In this document: in pieces, positions 46,224 through 54,358 of the stretch
Layout: every line of letters starts with the position of its first letter
How positions within the stretch are numbered: position 1 is the first letter of the stretch
From: Helicobacter japonicus
Lineage (GTDB): Bacteria; Campylobacterota; Campylobacteria; Campylobacterales; Helicobacteraceae
Length of the DNA: 64,000 nt
Reading direction: 5' to 3'
NCBI RefSeq assembly: GCF_000762845.2
Contig: NZ_JRMQ02000002.1
Location: 124,001-188,000, forward strand
Notes under the pieces: model-generated
What the model saw: the letters and a program-made list of their open reading frames with translations, nothing else
Told to the model about the DNA's origin: nothing
Databases searched by the model: none
Made by a program: the position numbers and the translations under genes

Positions 46224-46251
46224 GTTTGTAGAATCTAAAGATTCTACAAAC
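46224..46251. terminator. Perfect 13-base-arm hairpin carrying AGAATCT/AGATTCT
   Basis: Arms GTTTGTAGAATCT and AGATTCTACAAAC are perfect complements around a 2-base gap. It lies 19 bases after the stop of small protein 2 and before the sulfur operon, so it is a plausible terminator. No strong U-run follows. Confidence 0.6.
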
Positions 46252-46441
46252 AACTCCTCATCATTTCTTTATCTTTAATTTAAGACTAATTTAAAACTTT
46301 CTCAATTTTTCCTAAAACCATAAATCAAGTCAGTTATGAAGCCTATTTAACAACATAATTTGATTCGCCCTTATGAGTAAAAAAGTAGCAATAATATGCA
46401 AATTTTTATGATTACATATTGTATTTTTAAAAAAATGTAAG

Positions 46442-46447
46442 TATAAT
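46442..46447 (+). promoter_or_regulatory. -10 hexamer of the organosulfur operon
   Basis: TATAAT in AAGTATAATACACTT, the same 15-base context seen before fabI. It lies 53 bases before the first start codon. The 294-base gap upstream otherwise holds only a hairpin and AT-rich sequence. Confidence 0.6.
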
Positions 46448-46499
46448 ACACTTCATAAGTTCAAACAAACTTAATAAAATCTAAAAAATGGAGGCATCA

Positions 46500-47948
46500 A
46501 TGAAAAAGGCAAAACCTATCCACTTCAACGCCTTTGAGATGAATTGTATTTCTCACCTTAGTCCGGGGCTATGGCGATACCCAAAAGACCAAGCACTGCA
46601 ATACAAAGATATTGAGTATTGGCAAAATATAGCAAAGATTGCAGAAAAAGGGTTCTTTGATGCCATTTTTATCGCTGATGTCATAGGGGTATATGATATT
46701 TATGGGGGAAATGATTTGGGCGCACTCAAAACTGCTTTGCAAGTGCCTGTGAATGACCCTACACAACTTGCAGTTATCGGTGCAGCAGTTACACAACATT
46801 TAGGCTTTGGTGTAACTGCTGGTGTGCCTTTTGAGCACCCATTCCCTTTTGCAAGAAGGCTAAGCACGCTCGACCATCTCACAAAGGGGCGCGTTGGGTG
46901 GAATATTGTTACAGGTTATCTCCCTAGTGCAAACAAAAATATGGGCGAGAGTGAATTACCTCACGATGAAAGATATGCACTTGCTGATGAGTATATGGAG
47001 GTTATTTATAAGCTTTTAGAAGGAAGCTGGGAAGATGATGCGGTAATTTTAGATAGACAAAGTGGTGATTTTGCAAATCCTGCTAAAATCCATCACATAG
47101 GACATCACGGCAAATACTTTGATGTGCCTGGCATTCATATATGTGAGCCAAGCATTCAGCGCACACCTGTGCTCTTTCAAGCAGGAAATTCAGCTCGTGG
47201 GAGACAATTTGCAGCAACACACGCAGAGGCTATTTTCATTGCTCCACCTACAAAAGAATATGCTAAAATCGCAGTCAAACAAGTGCGTGATGCACTTATT
47301 AATGCAGGAAGAGACCCTTATAGTGCAAAAGTATATATTCTTGCGACAATTATTACTGATGCAACCGATGCTCTTGCAGAAGCAAAATATAAAGACTTAC
47401 TTTCTTATGCAAGTGTTGAAGGTTCGCTTGTAATCAATTCAGGTTGGTTAGGTGTGGATTTAAAGAGATATAATCTTGATGACCCATTAAGCAATATCAA
47501 ATCAAATGCCATAGTAGCCCAAGTGGAAGCCTTAAGTAACTCTACCACAGATGATGGGAGAGTTTGGACACTAAGAGATTTAATCAAACTCACAGGCGTA
47601 GGCTGTCAAGGACCAAAATTTGTTGGAAGTCCGCAAAAAGTAGCAGATATTTTGCAAGAATTTATTGAATACAGCGATGCGGACGGATTCAATCTTGCCT
47701 ATGCAACAACACCGGGTACTTTTGAAGATGTGGTAGAATTTATCGTGCCAGAGTTACAAAAGCGTGGCGTGTATAAGGAAGCTTATACACCCGGCAGCTT
47801 AAGACACAAACTCTTTGGCAAAGGTGATAGGTTGGGATATAACCATATTGGCTCACAATATCGTGTAGGCGGCGCAAAATCCACCATAAATGATTATGCT
47901 GGAACAGGCAGATTCCAAACAGGAGGAAGAGAAGATTATGTTATATAA
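46500..47948 (+). CDS. Flavin-dependent monooxygenase, NtaA/SnaA/DszA (CmoJ/YxeK-like) family
   Basis: 482 residues from ATG 46500, preceded by GGAGG at the correct spacing; an ATG at 46488 overlaps this site. It shows NtaA-family features: SPGLWRYPKDQAL near the N-terminus, EHPFPFARRLSTLDHLTKGRVGWNIVTGYLPSA in the middle (first 20 residues: EHPFPFARRLSTLDHLTKGR), and QAGNSARGRQFAATHAEAIF. These enzymes use reduced FMN supplied by a separate reductase to attack C-S or C-N bonds; Bacillus relatives cleave S-alkylcysteines. It is the first gene of a seven-gene operon with transporters. No reductase gene is in the window. Confidence 0.85.
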   Translation: MKKAKPIHFNAFEMNCISHLSPGLWRYPKDQALQYKDIEYWQNIAKIAEKGFFDAIFIADVIGVYDIYGGNDLGALKTALQVPVNDPTQLAVIGAAVTQHLGFGVTAGVPFEHPFPFARRLSTLDHLTKGRVGWNIVTGYLPSANKNMGESELPHDERYALADEYMEVIYKLLEGSWEDDAVILDRQSGDFANPAKIHHIGHHGKYFDVPGIHICEPSIQRTPVLFQAGNSARGRQFAATHAEAIFIAPPTKEYAKIAVKQVRDALINAGRDPYSAKVYILATIITDATDALAEAKYKDLLSYASVEGSLVINSGWLGVDLKRYNLDDPLSNIKSNAIVAQVEALSNSTTDDGRVWTLRDLIKLTGVGCQGPKFVGSPQKVADILQEFIEYSDADGFNLAYATTPGTFEDVVEFIVPELQKRGVYKEAYTPGSLRHKLFGKGDRLGYNHIGSQYRVGGAKSTINDYAGTGRFQTGGREDYVI

Positions 47949-48936
47949 TTCATTATCACAAGGCATTTTTATTATCCACGAGAATCCTGAGTGGATTCCA
48001 CCTTTTGCAGAGGCATTTAAGCGTGCAGGGATTAAGTTTAGTGAAATCTTACTCACACAAGATAGCATAGATGTAAATTTACCACCACCAAATGGAGTGT
48101 TTTGGAGTAGATTAAGTGCTTCAAGCCACACGCGCAATAACACATATTCTAAGGAATATGGGCGCACGATTTTATCGTGGTTAGAATCCTATGGCAGACG
48201 TGTGATTAATGGAAGTGCAGTGCTTGAGCTTGAAGTAAGCAAAGCGAGACAATATCTCGCCTTAAACAAGGCAGGATTCCGCACACCAAAAACAATAAGT
48301 GTTTTTGGCAAAAAAGATTTGGTATCATCTGCTCATAATTTGCAAACACCCTTTATTACTAAGCACAATCAAGGTGGCAAGGGTTTAGGAGTGCAGAGAT
48401 TTGATGATTTAGAATCTTTTAAGGTGTATGTGGATTCTAAGGATTATGAAGAACCAATTGATGGTATTACGCTTTTGCAAGAGTATATCCCCTCAAAAGA
48501 GCCATTTATTACTCGATGCGAGTTTATCGGAAGTAAGTTTGTCTATGCAGTGCGCGTGGATACGAGCAATGGTGCGTTTAAACTTTGCCCGGCTGATGCG
48601 TGTGAAATTGAAGATTCTAAAGAATCTTTACCTGCACTTGCTGGGGCAGCTTGCGATGTGGGAAGTGCAGATAAGTTTAGCATAAGAGCAGATATAAGTG
48701 CTAATACACCGCTTGTGCGTGATTTGGAGGCATTTTTACAAAAGCACCATATAGAAGTTGCCGGAATAGAGTTTATAGAGAGCAAGAACGGAGAATTTGT
48801 CGTATATGATATTAATACAAACACAAATTACAACAGCACTCTAGAATCTAAGCTGCGTGCGCAAGGCAAAAGTGGTGCGAGTGATACAATCGTGCGGTTT
48901 TTACAAGAACAATACGAGCTTACACAACATCAATAA
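47938..48936 (+). CDS. ATP-grasp ligase, RimK-like
   Basis: 332 residues from ATG 47938, after GGAGGAAGAG; it overlaps the monooxygenase end by 11 bases. The ATP-grasp fold is shown by ITKHNQGGKGLGVQRF (nucleotide loop), LLQEYIPSKEPFITRCEF (hinge) and VAGIEFIESKNGEFVVYDIN followed by TNTNYNS, the metal-binding end. Such ligases join a carboxylate to an amine via acyl phosphate. In this operon it may attach a protecting group to, or link, a sulfur amino acid; the substrate is unknown. Confidence 0.8.
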   Translation: MLYNSLSQGIFIIHENPEWIPPFAEAFKRAGIKFSEILLTQDSIDVNLPPPNGVFWSRLSASSHTRNNTYSKEYGRTILSWLESYGRRVINGSAVLELEVSKARQYLALNKAGFRTPKTISVFGKKDLVSSAHNLQTPFITKHNQGGKGLGVQRFDDLESFKVYVDSKDYEEPIDGITLLQEYIPSKEPFITRCEFIGSKFVYAVRVDTSNGAFKLCPADACEIEDSKESLPALAGAACDVGSADKFSIRADISANTPLVRDLEAFLQKHHIEVAGIEFIESKNGEFVVYDINTNTNYNSTLESKLRAQGKSGASDTIVRFLQEQYELTQHQ

Positions 48937-48947
48937 AAGGAGAACGT

Positions 48948-49970
48948 ATGAAGTTTGGATATTGGACACCTGTTTGGGGAAGTTGGTTAAGAAATGTCGA
49001 TGATGATACTACACAAGGCACTTGGGAGTATATCAAGGACTTAGCATTGCACGCAGAGAAGCTAGGCTATGTGCTGACACTTGTTCCAGAGCTTTACCTT
49101 AATGATATTAAAGGTGAAAAAGCTCCTGCACTTGATGCGTGGGCGATTGCTAATGGCTTGGCAGCAGTTACAAAAAAAATTGAGATTCTAGCAGCATTGC
49201 GTCCGCAGTATCATCAAGTTGCTCTTACCGCAAAACAAATTGCTACTATTTCTCAAATCTGTAATGGAAGATTCAGTATCAATATGGTTTCAGCGTGGTG
49301 GGCAGAGGAAGCGAGGCAATATGGCATAAACTTTGATGGACACGATGATAGATATGCTCTCACACAAGAATATACCAATGTTTTAAGAGGATTCTGGAGT
49401 AAAAGTCCCCTGAATCATCAAGGCAAATATTTTAGTTTTGAAAACTCATTTAACGAACCAAAACCCCCAAAAATGCCGCTTGTATATGCAGGAGGTGAAA
49501 GCGAAAGAGGAAGAGAATCTATCACACAATTTGCAGATAAATACTTAATGCACGGAGGCACGATTGAGGAGGTAAGAGAAAAAATTGCTGATATGAAAGC
49601 AAGAAAACAAAAAGCTGGATTAGCACCTTTTGAAGGCTTTGGAATGGCTACTTACATTATCATTAGAGACACAGAAGAAGAAGCCCTAAAAGAACTAGAA
49701 AGAATCACAACGATTAAAAATTATGCAGATTATGAAAATTCTTATAAGAATTTCACAGGCAATTCACAGCTTGATGTAGAAGTATCTAAATATGATTATA
49801 GTGTTTCAAATCGAGGATTACGCTCTAATCTTGTTGGGACACCTAAACAAGTCGCACAAAGGATTAAAGAATACGAAAAAGCTGGGCTTAATCTGCTTAT
49901 TGTGCAATGTGCGCCAATGAAAGAAGAGCTTGAACGCATTGCTAAAGAATTAATGCCATTGGTAAAATAA
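48948..49970 (+). CDS. Flavin-dependent monooxygenase, SfnG/SsuD-like
   Basis: 340-residue luciferase-like TIM barrel, with the SfnG-type start FGYWTPVWGSWLRNV, ALRPQYHQVALTAKQIATIS, GRFSINMVSAWW, and LVYAGGESERGRESI. Relatives are FMNH2-dependent alkanesulfonate or dimethylsulfone monooxygenases that release sulfite or sulfinate. An AAGGAGAACGT site precedes it. It is the second desulfurising-type oxygenase of the operon, of a different subfamily from the first. Confidence 0.85.
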   Translation: MKFGYWTPVWGSWLRNVDDDTTQGTWEYIKDLALHAEKLGYVLTLVPELYLNDIKGEKAPALDAWAIANGLAAVTKKIEILAALRPQYHQVALTAKQIATISQICNGRFSINMVSAWWAEEARQYGINFDGHDDRYALTQEYTNVLRGFWSKSPLNHQGKYFSFENSFNEPKPPKMPLVYAGGESERGRESITQFADKYLMHGGTIEEVREKIADMKARKQKAGLAPFEGFGMATYIIIRDTEEEALKELERITTIKNYADYENSYKNFTGNSQLDVEVSKYDYSVSNRGLRSNLVGTPKQVAQRIKEYEKAGLNLLIVQCAPMKEELERIAKELMPLVK

Positions 49971-50025
49971 TTTTATATACAATAGCATTACAATTAAAAA
50001 CCAAAAAGACCAAAAGGAGAATAGA

Positions 50026-50787
50026 ATGAGAATTATTAGTGCATTGCTTTTAGCCTTAAGCATAGGCTTCGGGCTAGAGCTCAAAGTTGGGAGCGAGAAT
50101 GCTTATAAACCTTTTGCTTATATTGAAAAAAATGGGGAAGTATCAGGTTTTGACAATGATGTGGTAAGGGTTATTGCTTCATATATTCCGGATTCTCATA
50201 TAGAATTTAGCCCTCTTAACTGGAATGCCATTTTTAGTGCCCTTGATGCAAGAAAAATTGATATAGTAGCAAATCAAATTACCAAAACAAAGGAGCGTGA
50301 GGAGAAATATATTTTTTCAAAAAAACCATATTTTTATGACATAAGCACACTTATTAGTTTGCAAAATACACCTATTGAAAATATAAACGAGCTAAAAAAT
50401 GCTAAAATCGGTGTAACAGTCGGCTCAAATCACGCTAAAAATCTTGAAAATTATTTAAAAAACCATAAAGATTTAGATATTAAGCTTGTCTATTATAAAA
50501 CAACTTCTACACTTATAGCTGATTTGAAAAACAAAAAAATCAGTGCTATGGTGAATAATCCTATCGCAGCAAAAGATTATGCCAAGGCACAAAATATCAC
50601 AATAAGCGTTGCTAAATTCCATTTTGAAAAAGTACCTGTATATTTACTCTATCGCAAAGAAAGCAAGAAACTCGCAAAAATACTTGATGAGGCAATGGAT
50701 AAGGCACTCAAAGATGGTAAGATTCAGGCTCTTCAATTGCAATATTTTGGCGAGGAATATATCCAAATGCTCAAAAATAATTTATAA
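50026..50787 (+). CDS. Periplasmic amino-acid (cystine-type) binding protein 1
   Basis: 253 residues, family 3 solute-binding protein. A short signal peptide (about 1-16) is followed by KVGSENAYKPFAYIEKNGEV, QITKTKEREEKYIFSKKPYF and VGVTVGS-like IGVTVGSNHAKNLENYL. The NQIT..ReekY.FS pattern is typical of cystine and related amino-acid binders such as TcyA/TcyJ. No lipobox is present. It is one of two tandem paralogues in the operon. Confidence 0.85.
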   Translation: MRIISALLLALSIGFGLELKVGSENAYKPFAYIEKNGEVSGFDNDVVRVIASYIPDSHIEFSPLNWNAIFSALDARKIDIVANQITKTKEREEKYIFSKKPYFYDISTLISLQNTPIENINELKNAKIGVTVGSNHAKNLENYLKNHKDLDIKLVYYKTTSTLIADLKNKKISAMVNNPIAAKDYAKAQNITISVAKFHFEKVPVYLLYRKESKKLAKILDEAMDKALKDGKIQALQLQYFGEEYIQMLKNNL

Positions 50788-50796
50788 GGAGATAAG

Positions 50797-51555
50797 ATGA
50801 AAAATTTACTTTTTATACTTTTGATGAGTGTGGGCTTACTCCACGCTACAAGTATTAAAAATCCCATTGAAGTTGGCACAGGCAATGCTTATCGTCCCTT
50901 TGCTTTTGTGAATGAAAATAATCAAATTGATGGTTATGATATTGATGTGCTTAAAATCTTAAGCAAATATGACAAAAGTCTTGTGTTTAAATTTAATGGT
51001 GTGCAATGGAATGCTATTTTTCCTGGACTTGATAGTGCAAAATATGATATTTTGGCGTATCAAATCACCAAAACAAAAGAGCGTGAGGAGAAATATATTT
51101 TCTCTAACTATCCTTATTTCAATGATATAAGCGGTGTGATTGTGAGAGAGAATCAAAATATCACAGATTTTACACAGCTTGATAAGCAAAAAATTGGTGT
51201 GAGCGTAGGCTCAAATTATGCAAGAGATTTGGAAAACTACCTTAAATCTCACCCGAATTTACACATAGAAATAAAGTATTATAAGAATCCACCAGCACTT
51301 ATTGCAGATTTGGGAGCAAATAGAATCCAAGCAATCATAGGAGAACCTATAAGTTCTATCAATATCGCTAAGGCACAAAATATCAACCTTAAGGCAACAG
51401 ATATTATTCTTGACAAAACACCTGTATATTTTGTTTTTAATAAAAAAGATGTGGAACTCAAAGAGAGAGTGTCAAAAGCCCTCAAAAAAGCCATAGATTC
51501 TAAAGAATTGCAAAAGCTAAGTATCAAATACTTTGGGAGTGATTTAAGCAAATAA
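50797..51555 (+). CDS. Periplasmic amino-acid (cystine-type) binding protein 2
   Basis: 252 residues, clear paralogue of the preceding protein (QITKTKEREEKYIFSNYPYF, IGVSVGSNYARDLENYL). A signal peptide ends near HATS. Two binding proteins may widen the substrate range of one permease, as TcyJ and TcyK do in Bacillus. It overlaps the permease gene by one base (TAATG). Confidence 0.85.
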   Translation: MKNLLFILLMSVGLLHATSIKNPIEVGTGNAYRPFAFVNENNQIDGYDIDVLKILSKYDKSLVFKFNGVQWNAIFPGLDSAKYDILAYQITKTKEREEKYIFSNYPYFNDISGVIVRENQNITDFTQLDKQKIGVSVGSNYARDLENYLKSHPNLHIEIKYYKNPPALIADLGANRIQAIIGEPISSINIAKAQNINLKATDIILDKTPVYFVFNKKDVELKERVSKALKKAIDSKELQKLSIKYFGSDLSK

Positions 51556-52250
51556 TGTTTGATGGGGCTTATTTTTTAAATACATTTTTTACCTTGCTTC
51601 CTGCATTGCCGCTCACATTTTTTCTTGCTCTTGGCTCGTTTTTTTGTGGTGGGGTGCTAGGATTTGTCTTTGCATTGATAAGAGTTTTTGAAGTCAAATA
51701 TCTTAATAGCATTTTGATACTCTACATATCATTTTTTCGTGGCACACCGCTTTTGGTGCAGCTCTTTATGTTTTACTATGGTTTGCCTATTTTCTTGCAG
51801 TCTTATGATATAAATATCAATTTTCATAATTTTGATAGCCTCTATTATGCGCTTATTGTATTTTCGCTCTATGCAAGTGCATATTTGTGTGAAATATTCC
51901 GTGCAGCCCTACTCTCTGTGGATAAAGGACAAATTGAAGCAGCTTACTCATTAGGAATGAGCAATGCCCAAGCCTTAAAGCGCATTATCCTTCCTCAAGC
52001 TCTTATGATTACCTTGCCTAATTTGCTTAATTTTTTTATTATGCAAGTCAAAAATACTGCCTTAGCTTCAGTCATTGCTGTGCCTGAACTTATGGGCTTA
52101 GCAGATATAGAATCTGGCAGAAGTTCAAAGTTTTTGGAAGTATATCTTATGGCAGCATTAATGTATTGGGTGCTGTGCGTGGTGCTTGAGACAATATTTT
52201 TTAGAATCGAAAAATATTTTGCACAATTTAGAAAGAAATATGCCAAATGA
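51555..52250 (+). CDS. Amino-acid ABC transporter permease (TcyB/HisM type)
   Basis: 231 residues with about five membrane helices. FFRGTPLLVQLFMFYYGLP and the EAA loop (EAAYSLGMSNAQALKRIILPQA) are diagnostic of polar amino-acid permeases (His/Glu/Gln/Arg/opine). Only one permease gene is present, so it probably works as a homodimer. It overlaps the ATPase gene by 4 bases. Confidence 0.9.
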   Translation: MFDGAYFLNTFFTLLPALPLTFFLALGSFFCGGVLGFVFALIRVFEVKYLNSILILYISFFRGTPLLVQLFMFYYGLPIFLQSYDININFHNFDSLYYALIVFSLYASAYLCEIFRAALLSVDKGQIEAAYSLGMSNAQALKRIILPQALMITLPNLLNFFIMQVKNTALASVIAVPELMGLADIESGRSSKFLEVYLMAALMYWVLCVVLETIFFRIEKYFAQFRKKYAK

Positions 52251-52981
52251 TAGAAATTACAAATGCAAACAAAAAATTCAATAAGCAAGATGTGCTAAAA
52301 AATATTAATCTTCGTGTAAATGATAATGAAATTGTGGCAATTATTGGACCAAGCGGAGCGGGTAAAAGCACACTTTTACGAAGTATAAACTTGCTTGAAA
52401 CGCCAGATAGTGGGCATATTGTAATTGATGATTTGAGTGTAGATTTTGCTAACTTTAGCAAAGAGCAGATGTTTAAATTGCGTCAAAAATCTGCAATGGT
52501 GTTTCAAAACTTTAACCTTTTTGTAAATAAAAATATCCTCGATAATGTGAGTGAAGCACTCATTGTCGTAAAAAAAATCCCTAAAAATCAAGCAAAAGAT
52601 ATTGCCATAGAGCAACTTAAATCAGTAGGTTTAGCACAAAAAGCTCATTCTTATCCCTATGAGCTAAGTGGCGGACAGCAGCAGCGAGTAGCAATTGCAC
52701 GCGCTTTAGCCCTCAATCCTAGCATTATGCTGTTTGATGAGCCTACTTCTGCACTTGATGTTGAGCTTATTGCTGAAGTGCTTGAAGTGATTAAAAGCAT
52801 TAAGGGCAAGACAATGCTTATTGTTACGCACGAGCTCAAATTTGCTAAAGCGATAGCAGATAGAATTATTTTTATGAGTGAGGGCGAGATTATCGAACAA
52901 GAGAGGGCAAAACTCTTTTTTGAATCTCCCAAAAATGAGCGTGTGCGTAGTTTTCTTGCCAAAGTCTCACAACTTGGATAG
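52247..52981 (+). CDS. Amino-acid ABC transporter ATPase (TcyC/GlnQ type)
   Basis: 244 residues: Walker A GPSGAGKST, Q-loop MVFQNFNLF, signature LSGGQQQRVAIARAL, Walker B IMLFDEPTSALD and H-loop IVTHE. It powers the permease encoded just before it and is the last gene of the operon; about 226 bases without a clear gene follow. Confidence 0.93.
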   Translation: MIEITNANKKFNKQDVLKNINLRVNDNEIVAIIGPSGAGKSTLLRSINLLETPDSGHIVIDDLSVDFANFSKEQMFKLRQKSAMVFQNFNLFVNKNILDNVSEALIVVKKIPKNQAKDIAIEQLKSVGLAQKAHSYPYELSGGQQQRVAIARALALNPSIMLFDEPTSALDVELIAEVLEVIKSIKGKTMLIVTHELKFAKAIADRIIFMSEGEIIEQERAKLFFESPKNERVRSFLAKVSQLG

Positions 52982-52989
52982 ATGCTAAA

Positions 52990-53139
52990 TTATAGGTTTT
53001 GGAGTGAGATAAAGCAATTCTTCCCATCAATAATCTTGAATACATCAGTGTAATTTTGTGTGTTTATAGGCAAGATTTGATAGCTTTTTTGGTAATTTTC
53101 ATTTTGAATCCTCACTACAAGCAAGGGAAGAAAGGGCAT
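52990..53139 (-). CDS. Possible 49-residue ORF or gene remnant
   Basis: The 226-base gap between the ABC ATPase and ilvC holds this minus-strand frame. From ATG 53139 it encodes MPFLPLLVVRIQNENYQKSY and then a plausible protein-like segment ending in CFISLQNL. The frame is open about 17 codons further upstream without another ATG, so it may be the tail of a decayed gene. No ribosome-binding site is evident. Confidence 0.25.
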   Translation of the reverse strand: MPFLPLLVVRIQNENYQKSYQILPINTQNYTDVFKIIDGKNCFISLQNL

Positions 53140-53207
53140 ACAAGGGAAGCTAAAAGCAAACCCCAAGTATGATAATTCTTATATTTGAATCTCATTATCT
53201 GTATAGA

Positions 53208-54236
<1,029 letters not shown>

Positions 54237-54281
54237 TTATTCCTTTCGAGCGTTGCACTCTTGCATTAAAATAAAGGCTCA

Positions 54282-54287
54282 ATTATA
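54282..54287 (-). promoter_or_regulatory. -10 hexamer of ilvC
   Basis: TATAAT on the minus strand, 46 bases before the ilvC start; 19 bases away the divergent ppc -10 begins. Confidence 0.5.
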
Positions 54288-54305
54288 GTTAAAACAAACT
54301 TAGGT

Positions 54306-54311
54306 TATAAT
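54306..54311 (+). promoter_or_regulatory. -10 hexamer of ppc
   Basis: TATAAT in GGTTATAATCAA, 48 bases before the ppc start codon. Confidence 0.5.
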
Positions 54312-54358
54312 CAATATTTTAAGAATCAAATCTCATACAAACACTATAAAGGAAAAAA

